64,000 bases of DNA from Poriferisodalis sp965208925. GTDB taxonomy: Bacteria; Actinomycetota; Acidimicrobiia; Acidimicrobiales; Poriferisodalaceae. Within the stretch, counting starts at the first letter, position 1. Each line of letters begins with the position of its first letter. Location: positions 3,286,001-3,350,000 of the forward strand of contig NZ_OZ242364.1 in assembly GCF_965208925.1 (NCBI RefSeq), written 5' to 3'. Positions 27,629 through 36,542 of the stretch are shown here, in pieces. The position numbers were made by a program, and so were the translations under genes. The notes beneath the pieces are model-generated. The model did no database searches. It was not told the DNA's origin and saw only the letters and a program-made list of their open reading frames with translations.

Positions 27629-28398
27629 GCCGTGCCGCCTCCCGCGCCGTTCGCCACGGTCGTGCCTGCGGCGGGCAGACCTTCGTCGGGCGCTACGACC
27701 GATCCGACGAAGGTGTCGAACAGGTCGTCCCGCTGGCTCAGTTCCCGGCCCGTGCCCGAGGCCACCACCTCGCCGCTGCGCAGCACGTAGGCACGGTCGG
27801 ACACTTCGAGCATCCGCGCGGCATTCTGCTCCACGACGAGCAACGTACGGCCCTGATCGCGCAGCGTGCCGATCAGCTCGAACACCAGGTCCACGAGCAC
27901 CGGGGCGAGGCCCAGCGAGGGCTCGTCCATCATCAGCAGGCGGGGTGCCGACATCAGCGCTCGCCCGATAGCGAGCTGCTGCGCCTCGCCGCCCGACAGG
28001 TAGCCGGCTGGGACGTCCCACTTCTCCTTGAGCACCACGAAGCGCTCGGCCATCTCGTCGAGCAGCTCGGCGCGCTTGGCGGCCGGCACGGTCACGCCGC
28101 CGATCCGCAGGTTCTCCGCCACGGTGAGGTCGGCAAAGATGCGACGGTGCTCGGGCACGAGCGCGATGCCCGAGCGCAGCAGCTGTTCCGGCGAGCGGCC
28201 GGTGATGTCGTGGCCCTCGAAGGCGATGCGGCCCTCGGCCGGCGACAGCAGCCCGGCTATGGACGACAGCAAGGTGGTCTTGCCCGCGCCGTTGGGCCCG
28301 ATGAGGCCGACCACCTCACCGGACCCGACGCTGAGGGCCGCGCCGCGCAGTGCGGCTATGGAGCCGTACCGAGCGGTGAGGCCTTCGACTTCGAGCAT
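27625..28398 (-). CDS. livF: Branched-chain-type ABC transporter ATPase (LivF)
   Basis: Cytoplasmic ATPase of 257 residues that energises the transporter together with the LivG half of the fused protein. Walker A GPNGAGKTTL is near residue 36, the signature LSGGEAQQLAIGRAL near 135, and Walker B MMDEPSLGLAP follows. The final 20 residues are Gly/Ala-rich. It follows livK by 83 bases, and its stop overlaps the livH start. Confidence 0.93.
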   Translation of the reverse strand: MLEVEGLTARYGSIAALRGAALSVGSGEVVGLIGPNGAGKTTLLSSIAGLLSPAEGRIAFEGHDITGRSPEQLLRSGIALVPEHRRIFADLTVAENLRIGGVTVPAAKRAELLDEMAERFVVLKEKWDVPAGYLSGGEAQQLAIGRALMSAPRLLMMDEPSLGLAPVLVDLVFELIGTLRDQGRTLLVVEQNAARMLEVSDRAYVLRSGEVVASGTGRELSQRDDLFDTFVGSVVAPDEGLPAAGTTVANGAGGGTA

Positions 28399-28481
28399 CG
28401 AACTCGCAATCTGCTGCCCATGTCCGCTGGGCGCTCGGGTCCGCTGCGGCAGTGCCGGAACGGACCTGCTTGATCGTGCGC

Positions 28482-29762
28482 TTACTTGATCGTGATGGTG
28501 TCGACGAGCACGTCCTCGCCGTTCACGATGCGATTGATCGGCACCGCCTTCGGCGGGATGCCGTTGGTGCCTTCGTAGGTGATCTCGCCCGACAGCCCCT
28601 GGAATCCGGAGAGCTGCTGGACGGCCTCGCCGATCTGGGCGGTGTCGTCGCAGCCGCAGTCGAGCATGCCCTGGATGCCGATGAACATCGAGTCGACATA
28701 CAGCGCCATGAAGCCACGGCTCTCGAGCGCCTCGCCCTTCTCGGCCTCGAACGCAGCGAGCATCGAGTCGATCCGGTCACCCGCAGTGATGCTGGTGTGC
28801 GGCGTGTGGGCGATGCCCTCGTTGTTGGCCTCCACCTGGATGCCGGTGGCGTCGAGTGCGTCGGTACCGACGTAGGTGAGATTGTCGAGGCCTTGGCCTT
28901 CGAGCTGGCCCCGCAGCGCGGTGACCTGGAATCCCAATGCCGCCGAGAAGACGACTTCGTTGTTCTCGGAGATCTGGGCGATCTCGTTCACCTGCGAGGA
29001 GAAGTCGGTGTCGACGAACCAGACATAGGTCTGCACGCTCACCACCTCGCCGCCGCCGGCTTCGAATGCAGCGATGAACGCATCGGGGTTGACGCCGGTG
29101 TAGGGGATGCCCTCACCCTCGGTGAACACGATGGCCCGGGTGATGCCCTGGTCGAGCGCCCACTGGGCGGCCGCACCCGACATCTGGTGATCGTCGAAGG
29201 TGACCAGGTACGAGTTGATGGACGCGTCTGCCAGGGTCGGCTCGGTGGATGCCGCCACGAACAGCGGGACGGTGCCGCCCGTGGTCTGCAAGATCGGGAG
29301 GGCGAAGTCGGCGAACGGCGGGCCGATCAGGAAGTGCGCACCCCAGTCCAGAAGGTCCTCGGTAGCGAGCGCGGCGTCATCGCCGACCTCAGCGACCCGC
29401 ACCTCGACTGGCCGACCGTTGAAACCGCCACGGCAGTTCGCGAGCTCTGCGATATAGGGCACCAGCTTGGAGCCCGGAATGTCGACGAAGCCGACGACAT
29501 CGCTGAAGTCCATCGCCATGCCGACGCGGATCGGGTCGCCGGTCGGCGCCTCTTCGCAGTTGCCGAGATCGGCGCTCAGGATGTGGTCGATGTCGATGCT
29601 GGACATCGTGACGGCAGCCGGTGCCCCAGTGGCAGCGGGTGCTTCGGTTGCAGCCGGCGCCTCAGTGGCCGCTGGCTCTGCCTCAGTCGTGTCGTCGTCG
29701 CTGCCGCAAGCAGCGCCGAGCAGCGCAACAGCGGCCAGCAAAGCCAAGACGCGTCGTTTCAT
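28482..29762 (-). CDS. livK: Substrate-binding lipoprotein of the branched-chain-type ABC transporter (LivK)
   Basis: Periplasm-facing, lipid-anchored receptor of 426 residues. The signal peptide ends at LLGAAC with lipidated C19, followed by an acidic GSDDDTTEAEP stretch and a repeated Ala-Thr-Glu-Ala-Pro linker to about residue 50. A type I periplasmic-binding fold follows. Because binding specificity in this family is broad, the ligand cannot be read from sequence. ATG 29762 has GGGAGGGG six bases upstream. It is first in the transporter operon and divergent from a glutamine-synthetase-like gene, so both may answer to the same signal. Confidence 0.9.
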   Translation of the reverse strand: MKRRVLALLAAVALLGAACGSDDDTTEAEPAATEAPAATEAPAATGAPAAVTMSSIDIDHILSADLGNCEEAPTGDPIRVGMAMDFSDVVGFVDIPGSKLVPYIAELANCRGGFNGRPVEVRVAEVGDDAALATEDLLDWGAHFLIGPPFADFALPILQTTGGTVPLFVAASTEPTLADASINSYLVTFDDHQMSGAAAQWALDQGITRAIVFTEGEGIPYTGVNPDAFIAAFEAGGGEVVSVQTYVWFVDTDFSSQVNEIAQISENNEVVFSAALGFQVTALRGQLEGQGLDNLTYVGTDALDATGIQVEANNEGIAHTPHTSITAGDRIDSMLAAFEAEKGEALESRGFMALYVDSMFIGIQGMLDCGCDDTAQIGEAVQQLSGFQGLSGEITYEGTNGIPPKAVPINRIVNGEDVLVDTITIK

Positions 29763-29789
29763 GATGGGCCCCTCCCGTGGATCGAGCCG

Positions 29790-29825
29790 ATGCTAGCCCT
29801 CCGCCGGGAAAGGCTCGTATAGCTT
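29790..29825. promoter_or_regulatory. Possible divergent promoters of livK and the first GS-like gene
   Basis: The 103-base gap between the two genes holds a TAGCAT hexamer on the minus strand (29795-29790) and a TAGCTT hexamer on the plus strand (29820-29825). Both fit the TANNNT -10 pattern and would give short leaders that include the visible ribosome binding sites. No operator repeat could be recognised. Confidence 0.3.
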
Positions 29826-29865
29826 CTGCTGATCGTCCCGGCCCAGACAGCGATGAGGAACAGCC

Positions 29866-31170
29866 ATGGCCAATGAACGTGTCCGCATGCTGTGGCCGGA
29901 TCATCTCGGTCTGGCGCGAGGCAAGTACGTGCCGACCGCTTTCGCCCAAGGCGGCACCGGCCATGCAGCCGCCGTGTTCAGCCTGGCCTACGACCGCTCG
30001 TTCATCGCTGCGCCGGGCTCGGGTGTGCTCGACGGCTTTCCCGACATGCACGCCACCTTCGACGAGGCCGACCTGCGCCCCGGCTGGGATGACGATCGGA
30101 CCCAGGTGGCTGTCTGCGACCTGTCGCAGCGAGGTGAACCGTTCCGCTTCTCGGCCAGGTATGCCCTGCGCAAGGCCATCGCCGACTGGGAGGCGTTGGG
30201 CTACCGCCCGATGGTGGGCATCGAGTTCGAGGCCTACGTGCTCGAATACACCGACGAACACGGCTGGCAGCGGTGGGACACACCCGAGTCGTACGTGTAC
30301 GGAACCGGCCGTTTCGTGGACCCGGTCGGTCTGATCGACGACATCACCGATCTCGCCGCCAGCAGCGAGATCGTGCTGGAGTCGGTCAATGCCGAGTTCG
30401 ACTCAGGCCAGTTCGAGCTGACGCTTCGCTACGCCGATGCGCTGCGCGCTGCCGACGACGCATTCCTGTTCAAGGTGCTGGCCCGTGAATGCGCCATGGA
30501 TCATGGCCGCCGGCTCACATTCCTCGGCAAGCCGTATGCGGAGCTGGAGGGCAACGGCGTCCACGTGAACTTCTCGCTCGTCGACGCCGACGGCAACAAC
30601 GCCCTTGCCGATACCAGTGCCGAGGACGGCCTTTCGGAGCTGGCCAGGAGCTGCTTGGCCGGGCTGTGCGCCCATCATCAAGGGCTCACGCCATTGTGCG
30701 CCCCCACCGTCAACGCCTACCGGCGCCTGCGGCCCTTCACGTTCAGCGGCCGGCGGGCGAACTGGGGCTACGACCACCGTGTGGTCGGCACCCGGGTGCC
30801 GCCCGAGCGAGGCGAACGCACACGCATCGAGTCGCGACTCGCCGACGGCGCCTGCAACGTTCACACGGCCATCGCCGCAGTACTGCAGGCGGCGCGCCTC
30901 GGCGTGGTCGATGGGCTGCCCTGCCCCGATCCGGAGACCAACGACGGCATGGAAGCGTGGAACACCGAGGTCACCTCGGCGCTCAACCTGACCGACGCCT
31001 TGGATCATCTGCGTGCCGACACTTCGCTCGCCGAAGCCGTGAGCAGCGATCTCGTCGACAACTTCCTCGCCATCAAAGACGCCGAGTGGGAGCGCTACAT
31101 GACCGCCGTCGGCGAACCCTCCGACGACATCAGCGAGTGGGAGATCAACGAGTACCTCCCCTACCACTAA
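29866..31170 (+). CDS. Glutamine-synthetase-like gamma-glutamyl ligase (divergent)
   Basis: ATP-dependent ligase of the glutamine synthetase superfamily, 434 residues. The metal-site GIEFEAYVLEY and the later GVHVNFSL segment match the fold, but the usual GPGQ and GMHxHxS motifs are altered (DSGQFE, GNGVHVN), so ammonia is unlikely to be the normal acceptor. Relatives join glutamate to putrescine, isopropylamine or aniline. ATG 29866 has GAGGA six bases upstream. It is divergent from the transporter and convergent with a second, more canonical GS-like gene. Confidence 0.82.
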   Translation: MANERVRMLWPDHLGLARGKYVPTAFAQGGTGHAAAVFSLAYDRSFIAAPGSGVLDGFPDMHATFDEADLRPGWDDDRTQVAVCDLSQRGEPFRFSARYALRKAIADWEALGYRPMVGIEFEAYVLEYTDEHGWQRWDTPESYVYGTGRFVDPVGLIDDITDLAASSEIVLESVNAEFDSGQFELTLRYADALRAADDAFLFKVLARECAMDHGRRLTFLGKPYAELEGNGVHVNFSLVDADGNNALADTSAEDGLSELARSCLAGLCAHHQGLTPLCAPTVNAYRRLRPFTFSGRRANWGYDHRVVGTRVPPERGERTRIESRLADGACNVHTAIAAVLQAARLGVVDGLPCPDPETNDGMEAWNTEVTSALNLTDALDHLRADTSLAEAVSSDLVDNFLAIKDAEWERYMTAVGEPSDDISEWEINEYLPYH

Positions 31171-31177
31171 GGGGGAT

Positions 31178-31190
31178 CCCGCCCAGCGGG
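31178..31190. terminator. Small hairpin between the two convergent GS-like genes
   Basis: CCCGC and GCGGG form a five-base-pair stem with a CCA loop in the 46-base space between converging stops. No T run follows on either strand. It may act as a bidirectional stop, but the evidence is only position and symmetry. Confidence 0.3.
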
Positions 31191-31216
31191 CAAATGTCGG
31201 TGGGGCGAATTGCTCG

Positions 31217-32554
31217 TCAGGTGAACTCGATGTAGCGATCGCGCTCCCAGTCGCTGACGTCGTCACCCACCGGATCGCACCCGGCGTCGGCGAACTTCTC
31301 CAGCTCGGCCTTGGCCATCAGCACGAAATTGGTCGAGAACTCCTCGCCCAGTGCGGCGGCGAGCGCGCTGCCCTCGTAGGCCGCGATGCCATCGTGGGCG
31401 TTGGCGGGCAGCGGCGCGGCGTCGCCGGGGTCGTCGTACTTGTCGCCGACGCTCATCGGGCCCGGGTCGGCGCCCCGCTCAAGGCCGTCGGCGCCTGCTG
31501 CCAAAAGGCCGGCGATCATCAGGTACGGGTTCGCATCGGAACCAGGCGCCCGGTACTCCACCCGGTTCGCGCTGCCGGCGCCCACGGTCAAGCGGCACAT
31601 CACCGATCGGTTGTCGAGCCCCCAGTGCACATGGGTGGGCGCGAACGTGTACGGGCGCACGCGCTTGTAGCCATTCGGAACCGGGCTGCCCAGCAGCGAG
31701 AGCGCGCCGGCATTGTCGAGCTGGCCGCCGAGCCACTGCGACATGACCTCGTTCGGCCCGTCCTGCGAGGACGCGAACACGTTCTCGCCACCAGCGGACA
31801 GGCTGGTGTGCACGTGCATGCCGCTGCCTGACGGCTCGGTCCACGGCTTGGGCATGAAAGTGGCCCGCAGCCCGGATGCAGCGGCGATCTCCTTGACAAT
31901 GCTCTTGTAGAGGGCGGTGTTGTCCGCAGCCGTCATGGCGTCGCTGTAGGCCACGTTGATCTCGATCTGCCCCGGTCCGTACTCGGGATTGGAGGACTCC
32001 ACCGGGATGCCGGCCTCGACCATGGCGGTGCGCATCTCCCACAGCACATCCTCGAGGTCGCCCCGGTCGGTCAGCGAGGAGTACTGGATGTGGCTCTGCA
32101 CATGCGACCAGTCGGCCTCGCACAGGTAGAACTCCATCTCGGTGGCGACTATCGGGCTGTAGCCCAGGCCCTCGCAGCGCGCGATCTGGCGGGCCAGAAC
32201 AGTGCGCGGGGCAATCGGGTGAAGCTGGTGGGACGGATCGAGACTGTCCGAGAACACCAACGCATAACCGGGCCGGTGGCCGAAGGTGCGCAGCGTGCCG
32301 AGATCGGGCACGAGGTGCGTGTCCAGGAAGCCCAGCCCCATGTTGATGTAGGGGCTGTCCACGAGGTCGTTGTGCAGGTCGAAGATGTAGATGGCGTCTG
32401 CGATGTGGCAGCCGCCCTCGGCAACAGACCGCAAGAAGTGATCGACGGGAAACCGCTTGCCGCGCAGGTGTCCGTAGGTGTCGACGATGGCGACCTCCAC
32501 GGTGTGTGTGGCAGCCGCACGCAGGGCGCTCTCGATCTCGGCAAGGTCGGTCAT
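31217..32554 (-). CDS. Glutamine-synthetase-like ligase (second paralogue)
   Basis: GS-superfamily ligase of 445 residues. The active-site motifs are more canonical than in the paralogue at 29866: EMEFYLCE, YGPGQIEINVAYSDA, GSGMHVHTSL and DANPYLMIAGLLAAG. It is clearly diverged from housekeeping GlnA, with no adenylylation-site region recognised. ATG 32554 is chosen because AGGAG lies seven bases upstream; an upstream in-frame start at 32617 would run toward the P450 promoter. It is divergent from the P450 pair. Gamma-glutamylation of an amine, with the neighbouring P450s and amidotransferase acting later, is inferred from context. Confidence 0.85.
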   Translation of the reverse strand: MTDLAEIESALRAAATHTVEVAIVDTYGHLRGKRFPVDHFLRSVAEGGCHIADAIYIFDLHNDLVDSPYINMGLGFLDTHLVPDLGTLRTFGHRPGYALVFSDSLDPSHQLHPIAPRTVLARQIARCEGLGYSPIVATEMEFYLCEADWSHVQSHIQYSSLTDRGDLEDVLWEMRTAMVEAGIPVESSNPEYGPGQIEINVAYSDAMTAADNTALYKSIVKEIAAASGLRATFMPKPWTEPSGSGMHVHTSLSAGGENVFASSQDGPNEVMSQWLGGQLDNAGALSLLGSPVPNGYKRVRPYTFAPTHVHWGLDNRSVMCRLTVGAGSANRVEYRAPGSDANPYLMIAGLLAAGADGLERGADPGPMSVGDKYDDPGDAAPLPANAHDGIAAYEGSALAAALGEEFSTNFVLMAKAELEKFADAGCDPVGDDVSDWERDRYIEFT

Positions 32555-32622
32555 GGGTTCACTCCTGGGTGGTGTCTGGGTGCGCTGAACGCGGCTGGTC
32601 GGCTTTCGGGCGGGCACAGACT

Positions 32623-32628
32623 TACCAT
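32623..32628 (+). promoter_or_regulatory. Putative -10 box (TACCAT) for the leaderless P450 operon
   Basis: TACCAT fits TANNNT and ends six bases before GTG 32635. No ribosome binding site is present there. It would drive both P450 genes and the amidotransferase gene, which are tightly packed. Confidence 0.4.
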
Positions 32629-32634
32629 TCGGCT

Positions 32635-33966
32635 GTGCCTCCCGAAACCTCTCCGGCCGCGACCGACACCCTGACAGACGATTCGGCGTTGACCGATGAG
32701 ACGGCCGGCATCGATATCGCCGATGCCCGCAGGTATGCCCACGGCATTCCCTGGGACGACTTCGGGACGCTGCGTCGGCGTCCGGGGCTGCACTGGAATC
32801 GCTACGAGGCTGAGCCGAATGCGGACGGGGGCTTCTGGGCGGTGACCCGGCATGCCGATGTCTGCGAGGTGTCGCGACATCCCGAACGCTTCTCGTCGGC
32901 GATCGGGCACGTCAACCTGTGGGACCTCGAGGCCGACGCGCTCGAGGCACGCCGATCGATCCTCGAGCACGACCCGCCGGCGCACACCCGGCTGCGTCGG
33001 GTGGTGTCCAAGGCATTCACGCCGCGCCAGATGCGCCGGTACAACGAACGCACCCGTGAGATCGCCGACGAGCTGCTCGACGCCGTCGTTCGGCAGGGCG
33101 GCGGCGACTGGGTGGATCTCGTCGCTGCGCCGCTGCCGATCCGGGTGATCATCGCGATCCTCGGCGTGCCTCCCCAGGACGCCGACTACATGGTGGAGCT
33201 GTCGAACCACTTGGTGGAGGGAACCACCGAGAGCCAGTCGCTGCCGCCTGACGCTTACGGGAACACCACGCCGCTGCGCCTGCTTCCTTTCGGCAGCCCG
33301 GCCGCGTGGGGGCTGTATGAGTACGGGGCGAAGCTGGGCGACCAGCGCCTGGAGCACCCCACTGACGATGTCGTGAGCCACCTGGTGCACGCCGAGGTGG
33401 GCGGCGACCGTTTGACGGCCACCGAGTTCCGGAACTTCTTCCAAGTGCTGGTGTTCGGCGGCAACGAGACCACCCGTACCGCGATCACTCACGGCACGAT
33501 GGCGTTCGCCGATCATCCAGAGCAGTGGGACCGGCTGGTGGCAGACCGCGAGCTGCTGCCCAGCGCCGTCGAGGAGGTCATCCGCTGGGCATCGCCGATC
33601 CTGCACATGCGCCGCACCGCCGCGGTGGACACCGAGCTGTCCGGCACCCCGATCTCGGCAGGCGACAAGGTGGTGATGTGGTACCCGTCAGCCAACCGCG
33701 ACGAGGCAGTGTTCGAGCGGCCCAACGAGTTCGACATCGGCCGGGCCGACAACGCGCAGATCGCCTTCGGCGGCGGCGGGCCGCATTTCTGTCTCGGCGC
33801 CTATCTGGCCCGCATGGAGCTGACCGTGCTGCTCGAAGCGATGCTGGACCGCGGCATCCGCCCGGCAAGCGCCGAGAACCTGGTGCGGATCCCGTCCAAC
33901 TTCGTGCACGGCGTCGCTTCTGTGGATGTCACCGTCGACGTTTCGGCACCCGCTGTGAGAGTCTGA
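32635..33966 (+). CDS. Cytochrome P450
   Basis: Soluble bacterial monooxygenase of 443 residues from GTG 32635. The heme-binding cysteine is C386 in FGGGGPHFCLGAYLARME. The ExxR motif is in AVEEVIRW, and the I-helix oxygen-activation motif reads GGNETT. The substrate cannot be named. No ferredoxin or reductase gene is adjacent, so electrons must come from elsewhere. The next P450 starts four bases after its stop, and an amidotransferase follows, so the three form one operon divergent from a GS-like ligase. Confidence 0.93.
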   Translation: MPPETSPAATDTLTDDSALTDETAGIDIADARRYAHGIPWDDFGTLRRRPGLHWNRYEAEPNADGGFWAVTRHADVCEVSRHPERFSSAIGHVNLWDLEADALEARRSILEHDPPAHTRLRRVVSKAFTPRQMRRYNERTREIADELLDAVVRQGGGDWVDLVAAPLPIRVIIAILGVPPQDADYMVELSNHLVEGTTESQSLPPDAYGNTTPLRLLPFGSPAAWGLYEYGAKLGDQRLEHPTDDVVSHLVHAEVGGDRLTATEFRNFFQVLVFGGNETTRTAITHGTMAFADHPEQWDRLVADRELLPSAVEEVIRWASPILHMRRTAAVDTELSGTPISAGDKVVMWYPSANRDEAVFERPNEFDIGRADNAQIAFGGGGPHFCLGAYLARMELTVLLEAMLDRGIRPASAENLVRIPSNFVHGVASVDVTVDVSAPAVRV

Positions 33967-33970
33967 CGCC

Positions 33971-35263
33971 GTGAGCACCTGGGCCGAGCCCTACCTGGAC
34001 GACCTGGGACCTGACGACGCCAACATCTCCGATCACGACGTGTGGACCCACGGCGTGCCTCATGCCACGTTCGCCCGGCTGCGCCGGGAAGAACCGGTGG
34101 CGTGGATCGACGAGGTCGACGGCCGCGGTTATTGGGCGATCACCAAGTACGACGACGCCTTCCGCATCAGCCGCGACGTGCAGACCTTCACCTCGTCGAA
34201 GGGCATCCGCCTCGAGGACATGGCTCCCGACGAGCTCGAAGCCCGCAAGACGATGATGGAACAGGACCCGCCCGAGCACACCCGCTACCGGCGGTTGGTG
34301 AGCCGGGGATTCACGCCGCGCGTCGTGAACACCTACGAAGCTGCGATCCGTGCCCTGGCCTGCGAGGTGCTGGACCGGGCCCTGCGCGACGAGCGCTTCG
34401 ACTTCGTGACCGAGGTCGCCACCGAGCTGCCCATGCGGATGCTGGGGCGCATGCTGGGGACCAGCGATGCCGATGGCCACCAGCTCGTGGAGTGGGGCGA
34501 TGCGCTGCTCGGCAACACCGATCCCGACTTCACCGACTATCCCGTGGGATTGGTGGACACCGACGAGTTCCGGCTGATGCCGTTCCGCAGCCCGGTCACC
34601 ATCGACATCTTCAACTACGCAGCAGAGCAGGCGGCCAAGCGCCGGGCGCATCCGACAGACGACGTCATCAGCCAGCTCCTGGCGCCGACCACCGACGGCG
34701 CACCGCTCTCCGATCAAGAGTTCAAGAACTTCTTCACGCTCATCATCGCCGCGGGCAACGACACCACCCGCTACACGATGACCCACGGGCTGTGGGTGCT
34801 GATGGCGCACCCGCACCTGTTCGACACGTGGAGGGCCGCGGTGCTGGCCGGTGACGAAGCCCTGACCGCTGCTGCGGTCGAAGAGGTGCTGCGCGCCAGC
34901 TCGGTCACGACGCACTTCCGCCGCACGGCGACGTGCGACACCGAGATCCGTGGCACCAAGGTGCGGGCGGGCGACAAGGTGGTGCTGTACTACATCAGCG
35001 CGGACCACGACGAGGATCGTTTCCCGCACCCGTACAGGTTTGATCTGGCGCGTGCCGACAATGAGCACATGGCGTTCGGCCGCAACGGTCCGCACCTGTG
35101 CCTGGGAGCGTGGCTGGCCCGCATGGAGATCAAGGTGGTGTTCGAGGAGCTGCTGCGGCGGGTGGTGCGCATCGAACAGGACGGACCCGTCGAGCGGCTG
35201 CGGTCCAACTTCATCTCCGGCATCAAGCAACTGCCCGTACGCGTGGTCGAGCTGGCTGCATGA
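33971..35263 (+). CDS. Cytochrome P450 (second, adjacent)
   Basis: Monooxygenase of 430 residues from GTG 33971. Heme cysteine C377 is in FGRNGPHLCLGAWLARME. The I-helix motif is AAGNDTTR, the usual form with Asn-Asp, and the ExxR motif is in VEEVLRAS. It resembles the CYP125/CYP142-like actinobacterial group in general layout, but the subfamily cannot be fixed by eye. Its stop overlaps the start of the amidotransferase gene as ATGA, so the two are translationally coupled. Confidence 0.93.
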   Translation: MSTWAEPYLDDLGPDDANISDHDVWTHGVPHATFARLRREEPVAWIDEVDGRGYWAITKYDDAFRISRDVQTFTSSKGIRLEDMAPDELEARKTMMEQDPPEHTRYRRLVSRGFTPRVVNTYEAAIRALACEVLDRALRDERFDFVTEVATELPMRMLGRMLGTSDADGHQLVEWGDALLGNTDPDFTDYPVGLVDTDEFRLMPFRSPVTIDIFNYAAEQAAKRRAHPTDDVISQLLAPTTDGAPLSDQEFKNFFTLIIAAGNDTTRYTMTHGLWVLMAHPHLFDTWRAAVLAGDEALTAAAVEEVLRASSVTTHFRRTATCDTEIRGTKVRAGDKVVLYYISADHDEDRFPHPYRFDLARADNEHMAFGRNGPHLCLGAWLARMEIKVVFEELLRRVVRIEQDGPVERLRSNFISGIKQLPVRVVELAA

Positions 35264-35958
35264 AGGCGCTGGTCGTCACACACGAGGAAACGTCGCGGCC
35301 CGGTTTCGTCGGTGATCGTCTGATCGAGCGGGGTATCGATCTGCACGTCCACGTGATGGTGCCCGACACCTCGCAGCCGGCCGATTTCCATCCGCTGCCT
35401 GGTGATGACTTCGATGTGCTCGTCGTCACGGGCTCGTACTTCTCGGTGTACGAGGACGCGATCAAGCCGTGGATCGGTGCCGAGCTGGATCTCATCCGGC
35501 GTGCGCATGACAGCGGTACCCCGGTGCTGGGCATCTGCTTCGGCGGTCAGGCGCTGGCGGCGGCGCTGGGCGGGTCGGTGGATCGCTCCCCCGAGACCGA
35601 GATCGGCTGGTACCGGATCTCAGCGCCGAACGGTGTCGACCTGCCCATATCGGCTGGCCCGTGGATGGAGTGGCATCACGATCGCTTCCACCTGCCCCCC
35701 GGCGCCGAGTTGCTCGCCAGCACCGAGATCTGCCCGCAGCTGTTCCGGATGGACCGCAGCGTGGGCACGCAGTTCCATCCCGAGATCAGCGTGGAGCTTG
35801 CCAGCGAGTGGCTCTATGCGGCCAGCGACGACTACCTGGCATCGGTCGGCATCGTGCGCGAGGAGATCCTGGCCGAGGTGGCGCGCAACGAGACAGCCAA
35901 CCGCCGCAACTGCTTCGAACTGGTCGACTGGTTCCTCGACGACGTAGCGACGTCGTAG
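35260..35958 (+). CDS. Class I glutamine amidotransferase-like protein
   Basis: Protein of 232 residues with the triad-type glutaminase fold: nucleophile C93 in GICFGGQAL, and H173/E175 in QFHPEIS. Alone, such domains can hydrolyse gamma-glutamyl amides, as PuuD does for gamma-glutamyl-GABA and as proposed for the TdnT-type protein of aniline pathways. That role would fit the two GS-like ligases nearby. It overlaps the preceding P450 by four bases. A generic GMP-synthase-like amidotransferase of unrelated function is the alternative. Confidence 0.85.
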   Translation: MKALVVTHEETSRPGFVGDRLIERGIDLHVHVMVPDTSQPADFHPLPGDDFDVLVVTGSYFSVYEDAIKPWIGAELDLIRRAHDSGTPVLGICFGGQALAAALGGSVDRSPETEIGWYRISAPNGVDLPISAGPWMEWHHDRFHLPPGAELLASTEICPQLFRMDRSVGTQFHPEISVELASEWLYAASDDYLASVGIVREEILAEVARNETANRRNCFELVDWFLDDVATS

Positions 35959-35960
35959 GT

Positions 35961-35976
35961 CCGAGAGCAAGCTCGG
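35961..35976. terminator. Hairpin between the P450/amidotransferase operon and the DUF4160 gene
   Basis: CCGAG and CTCGG form a five-base-pair stem around AGCAAG, followed on the plus strand by CTTCT. It lies in the 21-base gap between converging genes. A weak bidirectional terminator is likely, based on position only. Confidence 0.35.
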
Positions 35977-35979
35977 CTT

Positions 35980-36240
35980 CTACCGCAACGGCTCAAGTCT
36001 GACGAGTTCTTCGCGGCGCGCGGCTCGGTCCCACGCCTCACGAAGTTCGGACTGATGCAAGGCCGCCCATTCGACCACGAGACCTCTCGCCCGAGGCGGT
36101 AGCCGTCCTTTCAGGATCGCCAGATTGTCGATGCTGACGAGTGCTTCTTGGTCACCGTATGTCGCATGGAAATGAGGCGGCGCATGGTCGCCGTAGTGCA
36201 TTCGGATGATGATTCCGTAGAAGCGGCAGAGTTCAGGCAC
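35980..36240 (-). CDS. DUF4160 family protein
   Basis: Small protein of 86 residues from GTG 36240. The family signature is clear: CRFYGIIIRMHYGDHAPPHFHATYGD, seen as FYGIIIRMHY then HAPPHFHA, then a short basic C terminus. Its start lies inside the end of the DUF2442 gene, overlapping by eight bases. DUF4160 and DUF2442 genes often occur as adjacent pairs, and a toxin-antitoxin-like role has been suggested, but I know of no firm mechanism. Codon use is looser than in neighbouring housekeeping genes, consistent with an accessory gene. Confidence 0.8.
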   Translation of the reverse strand: MPELCRFYGIIIRMHYGDHAPPHFHATYGDQEALVSIDNLAILKGRLPPRARGLVVEWAALHQSELREAWDRAARREELVRLEPLR

Positions 36241-36535
36241 GCGCAGCTTCGACCTGAAGCCCGGGCAAGTACTGCTCAGGCTGCATGCCGGTGAGGCGCA
36301 AGTAGAGCGCATCGGCACACAGATCGACGGTGTCACCCCAGGCAATCGCCCGCGTCTCGTCGATGCGAACCGACTCAAAGAACGCCCGGTCACGCCATGC
36401 CTCAAACACGCCGTGACCGGCGAGGTCCGACAGGTCGACCTCACCTTCGACGCCGTCGGCGAACCGCAGCCAAATGCGAAATTCGCCCGTCGCCCTGACC
36501 GCTTCCAGGCGGGCGAACTCTGACTCCGCGCCCAT
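36233..36535 (-). CDS. DUF2442 family protein
   Basis: Protein of 100 residues with the DUF2442 core (FRIWLRFADGVEGEVDLSDL, then WGDTVDLCADALYLRL). It comes first in a two-gene unit with the DUF4160 gene. A TAGCCT box seven bases before ATG 36535 suggests a leaderless transcript for the pair. The function is not established. Confidence 0.8.
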   Translation of the reverse strand: MGAESEFARLEAVRATGEFRIWLRFADGVEGEVDLSDLAGHGVFEAWRDRAFFESVRIDETRAIAWGDTVDLCADALYLRLTGMQPEQYLPGLQVEAARA

Positions 36536-36542
36536 GGCCGGG

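Noticed and set aside
35260..35958. GMP synthase amidotransferase (guaA part)
   Set aside because: No ATP pyrophosphatase domain follows, and the gene is coupled to a P450.
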